Positions 47,782 to 57,195 are shown, counted from the first letter of the stretch. The stretch is DNA of 62,639 nucleotides from an uncultured Candidatus Pelagibacter sp. (GCA_905616465.1 CAJQSX010000025.1:1-62639); one strand, 5' to 3'. Made by a program: numbers and translations. The notes: generated from the letters alone by a model not told the origin.

Positions 47782-48849
47782 CTAGTAAAACAATGCTTTG
47801 ATAAAAGTCCATTTAGGCATTTTTAAAATTATAGATAAGTCTTCAACAAAGTTACTTTTATTAGATAAAAATTTTATAACAGTCTTTGGTGAGCTCTTAA
47901 ACATCTTAAAGAATATATGGGGCATTTTTTTAGGATGTTTTTCCAGAACCTTTAGAAATATTTCATCCAGGAATTGATATTTTTTACTTATCTGAAATTT
48001 TTTAGTATTAGAAATACTTTCAATATTTTCCCTAATATATTTGCTGTGTTCTTGAATATTTAAAAAAGTATAACCCGTACTTAATCGCGTCATTCCTCCT
48101 GCGGTTCCAATATTTATTTTATGTTTTGTTGCCTCATTTAATGGGTAGAATAGGGGTATCGCACCCTCTTCTTTATAAGTTATTTTGTAATTTTTTAAAT
48201 TTAAATGATTTTCAATATAATCTTTTATTTGCTTGTCATAATCTTTTTGAGAGCTGTCATTCATTTTTGATAACCATGTAGTTTCAACCAAGGCCTTAGT
48301 TTTTGAGTAAGGCAGCGTATAAAAGAAATGAACACTCTCTCTTTGATCACAATCAAAATCCATAATATTAAAAATACTATCATCAAAAAAATCATTTTGG
48401 GTTTCAATTTCTACCCCACAAAAATGCTGCCAAAGATTACGATGATCTTTTTTAATAGATGGAACGCTATTAAAGATAAAAGAATTTTTTAAATTGATTT
48501 CTTTTAAATTTTTGAAGAAAGTAATATTATTATTTTCTTTAAGCTTAGTGTTTACTTTTTCATAAAATAAACCACTATCAACACTTTGATAAGGATAATT
48601 AACACACTCTAAATGATTAGTCTTTGTGGGAATATTAATTGAAAAGTTTTCCCAATTTTTTTTAACACAATCATCAAAGTTATGAGATGCAACTTTCCAA
48701 AAAGACCAAGTTTTATCCTTTTTGTATTCTTCTCTAGGTTCAATAATAGCTAAAGTTTTATCTTTTAATTTTCCATGGATTTCAAGTTCATACGCAAGAG
48801 ATAAACCTGAACAACCACCGCCAATAATTATATAATCAAACTCTCTCAT
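47782..48849 (-). CDS. crtY: Lycopene beta-cyclase CrtY
   Basis: The 355-residue flavoprotein cyclises lycopene to beta-carotene. The dinucleotide loop is YIIIGGGCSGLSLAYEL, followed by EPREEYKKDKTWSFW (the family's D-x-TWxFW segment) and FFYTLPYSKTKALVETTW, then GTAGGMTRLSTGYTFLNIQ near 255-275. It overlaps crtB by 14 bp and is followed by blh. Confidence 0.94.
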   Translation of the reverse strand: MREFDYIIIGGGCSGLSLAYELEIHGKLKDKTLAIIEPREEYKKDKTWSFWKVASHNFDDCVKKNWENFSINIPTKTNHLECVNYPYQSVDSGLFYEKVNTKLKENNNITFFKNLKEINLKNSFIFNSVPSIKKDHRNLWQHFCGVEIETQNDFFDDSIFNIMDFDCDQRESVHFFYTLPYSKTKALVETTWLSKMNDSSQKDYDKQIKDYIENHLNLKNYKITYKEEGAIPLFYPLNEATKHKINIGTAGGMTRLSTGYTFLNIQEHSKYIRENIESISNTKKFQISKKYQFLDEIFLKVLEKHPKKMPHIFFKMFKSSPKTVIKFLSNKSNFVEDLSIILKMPKWTFIKALFY

Positions 48850-49687
48850 CTAAATTTATCTCTTCATTAATTAAAAAATGATCATGCTGAATTTGATCGT
48901 TTTTTTTATTAGCTAATGACAGTTTAATTAAGTCAAAAATTGAAAGAAAAGTCTCTAAAATTTTCTCAATGTTTGAAACATATATTTTTCCCGAATTTGC
49001 ATAATTTTCTAAATTATGTTTATTGAGAATTTTATAACCTATTTTTCTATAAATTCTTCTAGCAACCAGAATAGAAAAACGAAAACTAATCGGCATATCT
49101 TTGATTGAATAAAATGAATTTTCATAAAAAGTATCCGCAAGTTTGATGGTTGATGATATTTCCTCAAAATTTTCATTTATATAAAATCGGTTATTTTTTG
49201 AGTCTTCAATTACATCTCTAGATATATTTGTTAATTGCATGGCGACACCAAGGTTAATAGCTGATTTAAGAGAATTTTTTTTAGAGACTTTTAAAATTTT
49301 TGCCATCATCAATCCAACTGTTCCTGCAACCCTATATGAATAAACTAATAACTCTTTCTTTGAATTTAATTTTACTCTTTCTTTGATATCAGATCTAATA
49401 CCATTTAGTAAATCATGAATAATTTTTAAAGAAATATTAAATTCATCTATAAGTCCCCACATATTTTTAATAACAGGATCATCAAAGTTCTTTTGATTAA
49501 AACTATTTTCAAACTGTTTAAATTTGTTCTCTTTAATTTCTATTTTGTCTTCATTATCGGCAATATTGTCAGCAACTCTACAAAAATCATATAAAGCAGA
49601 ACATTTTGTATAGGTTTCTTTAGGTAAAAAAAATCCTGCCCAATTGAATGACTTTGCATAAATAGATAAATAATTTTTATCAGACAT
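48836..49687 (-). CDS. crtB: Phytoene synthase CrtB
   Basis: The 283-residue protein condenses two geranylgeranyl diphosphates to phytoene. The first Asp-rich motif is DFCRVADNIAD at about 29-39 and the second is LTNISRDVIEDSKNNRFY at about 152-169. YSYRVAGTVGLMMAKIL is the conserved substrate-pocket segment. It is coupled to crtI (1-bp overlap) and crtY (14-bp overlap). Confidence 0.95.
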   Translation of the reverse strand: MSDKNYLSIYAKSFNWAGFFLPKETYTKCSALYDFCRVADNIADNEDKIEIKENKFKQFENSFNQKNFDDPVIKNMWGLIDEFNISLKIIHDLLNGIRSDIKERVKLNSKKELLVYSYRVAGTVGLMMAKILKVSKKNSLKSAINLGVAMQLTNISRDVIEDSKNNRFYINENFEEISSTIKLADTFYENSFYSIKDMPISFRFSILVARRIYRKIGYKILNKHNLENYANSGKIYVSNIEKILETFLSIFDLIKLSLANKKNDQIQHDHFLINEEINLDERV

Positions 49688-51147
49688 TATAAAATTTTAT
49701 CTAATACTTTTGCTGACGATAGAACGCCTGGCACACCAGCCCCAGGATGAGTGCCCGCCCCTACAAAATAAAGTCCTTCATATATCTCTGATTGGTTATG
49801 AAATCTAAAATACGCTGATTGTGAAAATTTTGGCTGTATTGAAAAACCTGAGCCATATTTGGTATTTAGATCTTTTTCAAAGTAATCAGGAGTTAAATAG
49901 AAATCATCAACTATATTCTCTCTTAAGTTTGGCAATAAATCTTTTTCCATCTTATCAATTACTAAATCTTTCATTTTTTCACCCTCAATTGACCAATCAA
50001 TGTTGGATTGATTATTTGGAACGGGCACCAAAACATAGAAGCAGTCATGCCCTTCAGGAGCCATAGTTTTATCAGTAGCGGATGGCCTATGCAGATAATA
50101 ACTTATATCGTTGTTCAATTTTTTTTTTTCAAATATATCATCCAAATGTTCTTTATATTTATTGCCAAATTTTATTGTATGGTGCTCTACTTCTTTATAA
50201 ATTTTCTTTGTTCCAAAATAATAAACAAATAATCCCATTGAATATTCCATTCTATTTTTTTTCCACTTAAATAATAAAGAATTATTCTTATTTCCATTTA
50301 ACAATTTATCATAAACTGCAGGGGGGTCAGCGTTACAAATAACGTTGGTTGCATCTATATTAGTTTGATTATCCAACTGAATACCCGTAACTTTATTTTT
50401 ATTTGAAATAAGCTTAATTACTTCATGACCCTTAATAACCTCTATGCCAACTTCTTTCATTAACTTTTCAAGGCCACTTATAATATTGCCAGTGCCACCC
50501 ATCGAGTAGTGTATGCCCCACTTCTTTTCTAAGTATAAAATTAATCCATAAATAGAAGTTGTCGTGAAAGGATTTCCTCCAACTAATAGAGGATGCATAC
50601 TTAGCATTCTTCTTAATTTTTCATTTTTAATATAAGATGAAACTAATGAGTAAACAGACATGTAGCTTTTAAGTTTTAGTAGAGCAGGTAGTTGCTTCAT
50701 CATTACAAATGGTTTATCAAATGGAACGTCTGCAAGCTCAGTAAATCCTTTATCAAAAATTTTTTTTGTAAAATTTACTAATTTTTCATAACCCTCAATG
50801 TCTTCTTTGCTAATTTCTCCAATTTGTTTTTTCATCTCAGTTTCATCACCAGAATAATTAAATTTAGAATTATCTTCAAAAATAAACTGATACCAAACCT
50901 TAAGTGAAGTTAGTTCAATGTAATCTTTTGGATTTTTTTTAAATAATTCGAATAATTCATTAATTAAGTGGGGAGCTGTAATTACTGTTGGACCACCATC
51001 ATATGTAAAACCATTTCTTTTAAATACTCTTGCTCTTCCACCAAGATCAGGATGTTTTTCAACTAGTATAACCTTATGACCTTTAGCTTTAAGTCGAAGG
51101 GCTGCAGCAATACCACCAAATCCAGAACCTATTACAACAGAGATCAT
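49687..51147 (-). CDS. crtI: Phytoene desaturase CrtI
   Basis: The 486-residue FAD enzyme desaturates phytoene to lycopene. SVVIGSGFGGIAAALRLKAK is the N-terminal FAD loop, followed by GGRARVFKRNGFTYDGGPTV. The bacterial-type CrtI C-terminal signature is GLYFVGAGTHPGAGVPGVL at about 460-478. It is first gene of the crtI-B-Y-blh set and starts only 39 bp after the atpF stop on the same strand, with no terminator visible between them. Confidence 0.97.
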   Translation of the reverse strand: MISVVIGSGFGGIAAALRLKAKGHKVILVEKHPDLGGRARVFKRNGFTYDGGPTVITAPHLINELFELFKKNPKDYIELTSLKVWYQFIFEDNSKFNYSGDETEMKKQIGEISKEDIEGYEKLVNFTKKIFDKGFTELADVPFDKPFVMMKQLPALLKLKSYMSVYSLVSSYIKNEKLRRMLSMHPLLVGGNPFTTTSIYGLILYLEKKWGIHYSMGGTGNIISGLEKLMKEVGIEVIKGHEVIKLISNKNKVTGIQLDNQTNIDATNVICNADPPAVYDKLLNGNKNNSLLFKWKKNRMEYSMGLFVYYFGTKKIYKEVEHHTIKFGNKYKEHLDDIFEKKKLNNDISYYLHRPSATDKTMAPEGHDCFYVLVPVPNNQSNIDWSIEGEKMKDLVIDKMEKDLLPNLRENIVDDFYLTPDYFEKDLNTKYGSGFSIQPKFSQSAYFRFHNQSEIYEGLYFVGAGTHPGAGVPGVLSSAKVLDKIL

Positions 51148-51186
51148 TATGATAATTTATAGTTTTTTAGAAAAATTGTAAGAATA

Positions 51187-51684
51187 TTATGAGTTAATTT
51201 TTTTTAGCTCTTCTTTAGTTTCATCTAGATTTTTTTGAAATAGCGTGTCAAGTTTAGACTTATTAACCGATGTAGTGATTATTTTTTTTACCGAATCAAC
51301 TGCAATTTTAATTGAAGTATTTTTAATTTCATTAATGGCCACTTCTTTCATTTGACTTATTTTATTCTCAGCTAAATTTTTTTTGATTTCAGATAATTTA
51401 TGAAATTTATCATTAAGCTCTATTGTAAGATTATCACTATCTTTTTTGGCCTGTTCAAGTAATTCAGCACTTACTGACGGTGTTGTATCTAATTTTTTTT
51501 GAGCGTTATCCAATAATGCTTTAGCTTCAGTTCTTAATTTTTCACTTTCATCAATTTCATTTTTGATATCAAAAATTAATCTGTTAAGGATTTCATTGAT
51601 TTTTTGAGGAATTTTTAGATAAACCAGTACACCAAAAAATATAATAAATGAAACTGCTACCCAAAAAGTTGCATCAATTGTCAT
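51187..51684 (-). CDS. atpF: ATP synthase F0 subunit b
   Basis: The 165-residue protein has one N-terminal membrane helix (TFWVAVSFIIFFGVLVYL) and a long charged helix forming the peripheral stalk, as in subunit b. I start at the ATG at 51684 (MTIDATFW), overlapping the upstream b' gene by 11 bp; the frame reads back to 51723. It is last of the F0 genes and directly precedes crtI. Confidence 0.93.
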   Translation of the reverse strand: MTIDATFWVAVSFIIFFGVLVYLKIPQKINEILNRLIFDIKNEIDESEKLRTEAKALLDNAQKKLDTTPSVSAELLEQAKKDSDNLTIELNDKFHKLSEIKKNLAENKISQMKEVAINEIKNTSIKIAVDSVKKIITTSVNKSKLDTLFQKNLDETKEELKKINS

Positions 51685-52264
51685 AGTATTTATTCCTATT
51701 TTTTTTTGATAAATCGTCAACAATTGCTGAGAGGCTACTATTATTTACATCAGTTCCAATTAATTTTTTTACAAGCTCAGAAGATGTTTCTATTGCAATT
51801 TTGTTTATTTTTTCAGGTGCACCTTTTTTAAGTATGCTGATTTCTTGCTCTGCTTTTTTTATTTCTTCATCGATTTGCTTGTCTAAAGTTTCCCTTTTAG
51901 AATTGATTGTTTTAAGTGCTTTTTCTCTAGCTTCTTTAAAAATATTTTTTGCTTCCAATTTACTTTTTGAGATAATCTCGTCATATTCTTTTAGTTTAGA
52001 CTCACTATTTTCTCTCTGGCTTTCTGCAGCCTCAATATTCTCTTGTATTTGAGATTTTCTTAATTCTAAATTTACACTTATCTTTGGTAGTATTAGTTTT
52101 GATAAAACTACATATAAAATACCAAAGGTAAGTGTAAGCCAGAATATTTGAGAAACCCAAAATTCAGGATTTAATTGAGGCATACCCCCACTTTCAGCTG
52201 CAAAAACTTCTTTTAAAAAAAAGAAATTGAAAAATATTGACTGAAAAAATATTTTTTTAATCAT
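51674..52264 (-). CDS. atpG: ATP synthase F0 subunit b'
   Basis: The 196-residue second b-type subunit is typical of alphaproteobacteria, where b and b' form a heterodimeric stalk. It has an N-terminal hydrophobic leader, then GMPQLNPEFWVSQIFWLTLTFGILYVVL as the membrane helix, then a long charged coiled-coil region ending near residue 165. It lies 4 bp after atpE. Symbols atpG, atpX or atpF2 are all used for b'. Confidence 0.92.
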   Translation of the reverse strand: MIKKIFFQSIFFNFFFLKEVFAAESGGMPQLNPEFWVSQIFWLTLTFGILYVVLSKLILPKISVNLELRKSQIQENIEAAESQRENSESKLKEYDEIISKSKLEAKNIFKEAREKALKTINSKRETLDKQIDEEIKKAEQEISILKKGAPEKINKIAIETSSELVKKLIGTDVNNSSLSAIVDDLSKKNRNKYYDN

Positions 52265-52268
52265 TTAA

Positions 52269-52496
52269 TTAAAACGCGAAAAGAATGATTAACGCAACTA
52301 CCAATCCAAATAATCCTGTTGCTTCTGCAAGGGCAAAGCCTAAAAGCAAATTAGGAAACTGTTTTTGTGCAGCAGAAGGATTTCTCATTGCTCCTGACAA
52401 ATAGTTTCCAAAAATTATTCCAATCCCAACACCAGCTCCGGCTAGAGCAATCGCCGCTAAACCCGCTCCGATCATTTTTGCTGCTTCTAATTCCAT
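52269..52496 (-). CDS. atpE: ATP synthase F0 subunit c
   Basis: The 75-residue protein is a two-helix hairpin that forms the rotor ring. Glycine-rich helix 1 is LAAIALAGAGVGIGIIFG, the polar loop RNPSAAQKQF, and helix 2 carries the proton-binding Glu58 in ALAEATGLFGLVVAL. There is no sodium-site Gln/Thr signature in helix 1, so proton coupling is expected. An AGGAGG-like ribosome site precedes the ATG, in keeping with high expression. Confidence 0.97.
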   Translation of the reverse strand: MELEAAKMIGAGLAAIALAGAGVGIGIIFGNYLSGAMRNPSAAQKQFPNLLLGFALAEATGLFGLVVALIILFAF

Positions 52497-52514
52497 TATA
52501 TCCTCCTATGTTAG

Positions 52515-53249
52515 TTAATGGTGTAAATTTAATGCATCATTTAAATAGATGCAGGTTAAGATTGCAAAAACATATGCTTGAAGAAAAGCAACTAAGATCT
52601 CCAAACCAGTTAAAGCAACCGAGAAACTCAGCGGAAGCCATCCACCGACTATTCCAAGACTTATTACAAAGCCTCCGAAAACTTTCATCATAGTATGACC
52701 CGCCATCATGTTAGCGAAAAGTCTAACAGACAAACTAATAGGTCGACTTAAATATGAGATAATTTCAATAATGACTATCAGTGGTAGTAAAACAACCGGC
52801 ACTCCACTCGGCACAAATAGTTTTAGATAACCAAAACCATGCTTAATGAACCCGATGATTGTGACACTAATAAAAATGAATGATGCAAGAACAAAAGTTA
52901 CAATAATGTGACTAGTGACTGTAAATGTATATGGAATCATTCCAAACATGTTACAAAAAAGTACAAACATAAACAGTGAAAATATGAAAGCAAAGTAAGG
53001 TTTTGCTTTTGAACCTGCGGTATCGCTAATCATTTTTGCAACAAAGCTATAACTCAATTCAGCCAAGAGTTGGATTTTATTTGGTAACATTGAATTTTTC
53101 TTAGAACCAATATTAAAAATAATTAAAATTGCTAATGAGCTTAAAACCATAAACAAACTTGCATTCGTAAATGATATATCAAAAACACCTATTTTTATTT
53201 CTGGACCAATTCTATAAACTTCGAATTGAGTCATTGGGTTTGCTGCCAT
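52515..53249 (-). CDS. atpB: ATP synthase F0 subunit a
   Basis: The 244-residue membrane stator subunit has the essential Arg in ISLSVRLFANMMAGH, with NMFGMIPYTFTVTSHI upstream and the C-terminal helix GLEILVAFLQAYVFAILTCIYLNDAL. It forms the proton half-channels against the c-ring. It lies between atpI (6-bp gap) and atpE (18-bp gap). Confidence 0.97.
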   Translation of the reverse strand: MAANPMTQFEVYRIGPEIKIGVFDISFTNASLFMVLSSLAILIIFNIGSKKNSMLPNKIQLLAELSYSFVAKMISDTAGSKAKPYFAFIFSLFMFVLFCNMFGMIPYTFTVTSHIIVTFVLASFIFISVTIIGFIKHGFGYLKLFVPSGVPVVLLPLIVIIEIISYLSRPISLSVRLFANMMAGHTMMKVFGGFVISLGIVGGWLPLSFSVALTGLEILVAFLQAYVFAILTCIYLNDALNLHH

Positions 53250-53255
53250 AATTCC

Positions 53256-53534
53256 TTATTTATTTTGCATATTTTTTGCAGATTTAATTACGTTGGTAAT
53301 TCCAGCGACTACCCCTATAAAAAAAAATATTAAAATTAACCATGGTTTAGTACCAAAGGTCTTGTCCAAAATAAACCCAATAATTGTCCCTACTGCAACA
53401 GCAGCTACTAATTCAGTACTTAGCTTAAAAGCGGCTCCAATTGATGAATTTTTTTCGTTTGTATTGTCTAAGTTCCTTTTTAAAAGCTTATTTTTTGCAA
53501 TCTGCAAGCGATTTTTAAACTGATCTTTTGACAT
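53256..53534 (-). CDS. atpI: ATP synthase accessory protein AtpI
   Basis: The 92-residue protein has a charged N-terminus and two hydrophobic helices. ELVAAVAVGTIIGFILDKTFGTKPW and LILIFFFIGVVAGITNVIK match the AtpI/AtpZ pattern with GxxxDxxxxT-P. It assists c-ring assembly or magnesium handling. First of the F0 genes, it starts 6 bp after the smc stop. Confidence 0.92.
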   Translation of the reverse strand: MSKDQFKNRLQIAKNKLLKRNLDNTNEKNSSIGAAFKLSTELVAAVAVGTIIGFILDKTFGTKPWLILIFFFIGVVAGITNVIKSAKNMQNK

Positions 53535-53540
53535 CTAAGG

Positions 53541-56114
53541 TTAGGCAACCATACTTTCTGCTTTTTGTAAATCTACAGCAACCAACTGACTTATTCCTTT
53601 TTCGGGCATTGTCACTCCATATAACCTATCCATTTTAGACATAGTTAATGCGTGATGAGTTACAATGACAAACTTAGTATTAGTGATCTTTGTAAGATCA
53701 TCCAGTAAATTACAAAATCTCGTTACATTCGCATCATCCAAAGGTGCATCAACTTCATCTAATACACAAATAGGTGAGGGATTAGTTAAAAATACTGCAA
53801 AAATTAAAGATAAAGCAGTTAATGCTTGCTCCCCACCTGATAACAGAGTGATGGATTGTAAACGTTTTCCTGGAGGACTTACCAACATTTCCAATCCTGC
53901 TTCTAGAGGGTCATCCGAGTCAACCAACTCTAATTTTGCATTACCACCATTAAATAATTTTGTATAAACTTCATTAAATTTTCTATTAACTTTTTCAAAA
54001 GCTTCAACTAATCTTTCCCTACCTTTTTGGTTAAGTTTATTAATACTTTCTTTAAGCTTAACTATTGCAGTAACTAAATCAGACCGGTCTTGCTCCATCT
54101 TTTTAATTTCAACTTCGTATTTATTGGTTTCTTCATCTGCTTTTAAGTTTACAGATCCTAATTTTTCTCTTTCTTGTTTTTTTTTGTCTAATAAATCTTC
54201 TTGATCCACATGATTGGGCAATTCTTTTACACCGTTTAAGTTAGAATTTTCTAAAATATTTTCTTCAGTTAAATTTAGTTCATAAATTACTCTATCTAGT
54301 AAATCTAATTTTCTTTTATTTAAACCTTCAATTGTGGCTCCTGAACTTGCCTTTCTTTCTCTAATCTGAATAGACTGTTCTTGAATTTTATTTAAGTCAC
54401 CTCTCAAATTTTCGATTTTTTTATCAGTTTCATCTATGACAATTTCATTATTATTTTGCTCTTTTTTAGATATTCGTAAACTCTCAGATATTTGCCCCTT
54501 TTTTTCTGCTTGTGTTCTGGGCTGGTTTTCTAATTGTTCTAATTGAGAATTAAGCTTATCTTTTCTTTCAGTTAACTCATTTACCATTTTTTCAGAATTT
54601 ACTAAAAGATTTTTCCAGCTTTTTATTTCCGTTTCAATAGTTTTAATTCTTTCATTTCTTTTTATGGATTCTTTTTTGATTGATTGATTTTTACTGTAAG
54701 CATCAGCATATTTTTCTTGAAGTAGTTTAATATTTTTTGATTTTTCATTAACCTCAAGTAGTTCATTTCTACTTTTGTCATTTTTTATATCTTTTAAAAA
54801 TTCATCGAGTTCGATATTGCATCTATCTAACAAAGTTATTGCTTGATTAATTTCATTACTTTCGATTAATTCTTTTGATCTATTAATAGTTCTTTTTATA
54901 TTCTCGATAGGTCCTAAACTTATATTTAAAGTTCCTTTAGCTACATTATTTACTACCTCATCAATAAGCTTTTGCTCCTCATTCAATCTTTTTTTGGCAT
55001 TTTCTAGCTCTTCATTAGATAGTTTTTCAGTTTCAAAGTATTTTGAGTCCACTTCAATTAATTCACTTTTTTCCTCTTTAAGGCGTTTTTCATTTGAGTT
55101 AGCATCAATTATAATTCCTCTTTCTCTTGTAATATCCTCATCTAAAGTTTGAAGAGATTTTTTGATCGACTCTATTTCATCTTGAATTCTAGTATTTTCT
55201 TCATCTAAGTTTTGTAGTTCTAAATTTAATCTTTGGATTTTTGATAAATTTCCAATATTTTTGTCTCTTAATGGATTTACTTTTTCCGCTTCAGATTTAA
55301 TTAGTTTCTCAAGTTCACTAATTTTATCATTATAGCCTGACACTTCTCCTTCTGCTTCCGTATTGATTTCATTTTCAATTCTAATTTCTTTATCAATTTC
55401 AATTAATTTTAAATAGTTAAGTCCAGCCTCAATTTTTTTTATTTCTTCAGAAATTAGTTTATATTTTGAGGCTTCCTCTGCTTGCTTTTGAAGATTAGCA
55501 AGTTGTCTCTCCTGTTGTCTTCTTAGTTCGTCCGCTCTTTTAAGATTATTTTCTGCAGCGTTTAATCTTAATTCAGCCTCATGTCTCCTAACATGTAATC
55601 CAGAAATTCCTGCCGCTTCTTCTAGGATAGCTCTACGATCTGTTGGCTTAGCAGTCACTAGCGCACCAATTCGTCCCTGACTTATCATTGATGGAGAATG
55701 AGCGCCAGTTGATAAATCAGCAAAAAACATTTGAGTGTCTCTTGCCCTTACCTCTTTATCATTAATATAAAATTTTGAACCTTTGTCCTTTTCTATTTTT
55801 CTTCTTACATGAACCTCATCTAGTTCACGGTACTGCATAGGACCATCTTTATTTTTATTACCAACTGTTATTGAAACCTCTGCAATATTTTTTGATGTTT
55901 TGTTTGAGGTTCCAGAAAATATAACATCTTCCATCCCCGAACCTCTCATGCTTTTTGCAGATGTCTCGCCCATGACCCACCTTAATGACTCAACTATATT
56001 TGATTTTCCACATCCATTTGGCCCAACAATTCCAGTTAAACCTTCTTCAATTAAGAAATTTGTTTTATCTGCAAAAGATTTAAATCCATTTAATTGGATT
56101 TTTTTAAACTCCAT
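53541..56114 (-). CDS. smc: Chromosome segregation ATPase SMC, unusually short
   Basis: The 857-residue protein has intact ATPase heads: Walker A IVGPNGCGKSNIVESLRWVMGE (Gly-rich loop at 31-39) and the C-terminal signature LLSGGEQALTALSL (about 757-770) with CVLDEVDAPLDDANV. Typical bacterial SMC is about 1,150-1,200 residues. Both coiled-coil arms are present but shorter. I cannot find the usual roughly 120-residue globular hinge with its GYExALxxALG motif; the middle (about 370-460) is instead helical and charged. It condenses and segregates the chromosome. It is in a run with dsbA (8-bp gap) and atpI. Confidence 0.93.
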   Translation of the reverse strand: MEFKKIQLNGFKSFADKTNFLIEEGLTGIVGPNGCGKSNIVESLRWVMGETSAKSMRGSGMEDVIFSGTSNKTSKNIAEVSITVGNKNKDGPMQYRELDEVHVRRKIEKDKGSKFYINDKEVRARDTQMFFADLSTGAHSPSMISQGRIGALVTAKPTDRRAILEEAAGISGLHVRRHEAELRLNAAENNLKRADELRRQQERQLANLQKQAEEASKYKLISEEIKKIEAGLNYLKLIEIDKEIRIENEINTEAEGEVSGYNDKISELEKLIKSEAEKVNPLRDKNIGNLSKIQRLNLELQNLDEENTRIQDEIESIKKSLQTLDEDITRERGIIIDANSNEKRLKEEKSELIEVDSKYFETEKLSNEELENAKKRLNEEQKLIDEVVNNVAKGTLNISLGPIENIKRTINRSKELIESNEINQAITLLDRCNIELDEFLKDIKNDKSRNELLEVNEKSKNIKLLQEKYADAYSKNQSIKKESIKRNERIKTIETEIKSWKNLLVNSEKMVNELTERKDKLNSQLEQLENQPRTQAEKKGQISESLRISKKEQNNNEIVIDETDKKIENLRGDLNKIQEQSIQIRERKASSGATIEGLNKRKLDLLDRVIYELNLTEENILENSNLNGVKELPNHVDQEDLLDKKKQEREKLGSVNLKADEETNKYEVEIKKMEQDRSDLVTAIVKLKESINKLNQKGRERLVEAFEKVNRKFNEVYTKLFNGGNAKLELVDSDDPLEAGLEMLVSPPGKRLQSITLLSGGEQALTALSLIFAVFLTNPSPICVLDEVDAPLDDANVTRFCNLLDDLTKITNTKFVIVTHHALTMSKMDRLYGVTMPEKGISQLVAVDLQKAESMVA

Positions 56115-56122
56115 GTGTTAAC

Positions 56123-56710
56123 TTATATCAGTTTTTCTAAAGTTTTTTTCAAATTTTTATAATTAAGTGATTTATCAAACTTTTTATCATTGATAATAAT
56201 CGTAGGAGTAGCATTTACTTTAAATTTTTTAACTCCTTCGATTCGATCATTTAATATAAAGTCTTCTATCTTTTTATCAGTCGTGCATTGATTAAAATTA
56301 ACATCAAATCCTTCTGAGCTTAAAAATCTTTTTAAATTTTCATTTATTTCTTCTATTGATTTACCTTTTACCCATTTTTGCTGATTTAAAAATAGTTGGT
56401 TTAAAATTCCTGAATCACCATCATTTTTACACTGAGAAATTTTTGATGCATTAAATGCAGCCACATCCAATGGAAAATGTCTAAATTCTATTTTAGCAAT
56501 TCCTGTGTCTATGTAGTCTCTTTTTAATTCTGGAAAAACATTAATATGGAAATCTGCACAATGACTACAAGTTAATGACTCATATACAATAATAGTAATT
56601 TTAGCATTTTTATTACCTACTGTTATTCTTTTAATTTTATCTGCATTATCAGCATTGATATTTGATGTTTGAGTTAAAAGAATTATCAGGTATATAATTA
56701 TTCTTTTCAT
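56123..56710 (-). CDS. DsbA-family thioredoxin-like periplasmic protein
   Basis: The 195-residue protein has a signal peptide (about 1-20) and the active-site motif LTCSHCADFH at about 46-55. The expected cis-proline segment VNATPTIIINDKKF is at about 168-181. VGNKNAKITIIVYES before the active site is the BdbD/DsbA-like start found next to smc in alphaproteobacteria. It is likely a thiol-disulfide oxidoreductase acting in the periplasm. It overlaps dciA by 4 bp. Confidence 0.92.
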   Translation of the reverse strand: MKRIIIYLIILLTQTSNINADNADKIKRITVGNKNAKITIIVYESLTCSHCADFHINVFPELKRDYIDTGIAKIEFRHFPLDVAAFNASKISQCKNDGDSGILNQLFLNQQKWVKGKSIEEINENLKRFLSSEGFDVNFNQCTTDKKIEDFILNDRIEGVKKFKVNATPTIIINDKKFDKSLNYKNLKKTLEKLI

Positions 56711-57195
56711 TTTTGTTTAAATACTTTTGTTAATTCTATTAATGACTTTTTAATTTTGTCATTCTTTATATCATTAATCTTATTTTGATATTTCTTAATT
56801 GTCACGTTTTTCTCTTTATTCACATCAGAAGATAGGATGTTTTGATTGTCATCAAAGCTTATAAATTTTAGTTTTTCAACCACAGCGTAACCAAAAAAAC
56901 TGTTCATCTTATCCATAATTACTTTTTTTGAATATTCCAAGTCTACCTCATGACCTCTTTTTACCATCACCAATAAAGTGCTTACGCCAAATCTATTAGA
57001 ATTTTTAAATGTTTTTGGATAACAAACTTTAACTAAATCTTTTCCAACAATATATTTCCAATTATTTAAAGTTTCAGAATAGACATGACCCTTCTTTTTA
57101 ATAATCTTTTTAATACTTGTTGGTAAAGTATCTTTAAAAGATCTTAGCCCTTGAATGCTATAATTTCTCTGCTTAATATTATTTTTATAAGACAT
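56707..57195 (-). CDS. DciA-like DUF721 protein
   Basis: The 162-residue protein matches DUF721/DciA in its first 100 residues. An N-terminal basic region leads into WKYIVGKDLVKVCYPKTF (W-x-x-IVG-x-x-L-x-x-x-x-x-P) and a beta strand segment LLVMVKRGHEVDLEYSK, followed by a FFGYAVVEKLKF end. DciA loads replicative helicase in bacteria lacking DnaC. The C-terminal 50 residues are lysine-rich and low in complexity. It is divergent from mutY with only 14 bp between the two starts. Confidence 0.82.
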   Translation of the reverse strand: MSYKNNIKQRNYSIQGLRSFKDTLPTSIKKIIKKKGHVYSETLNNWKYIVGKDLVKVCYPKTFKNSNRFGVSTLLVMVKRGHEVDLEYSKKVIMDKMNSFFGYAVVEKLKFISFDDNQNILSSDVNKEKNVTIKKYQNKINDIKNDKIKKSLIELTKVFKQK

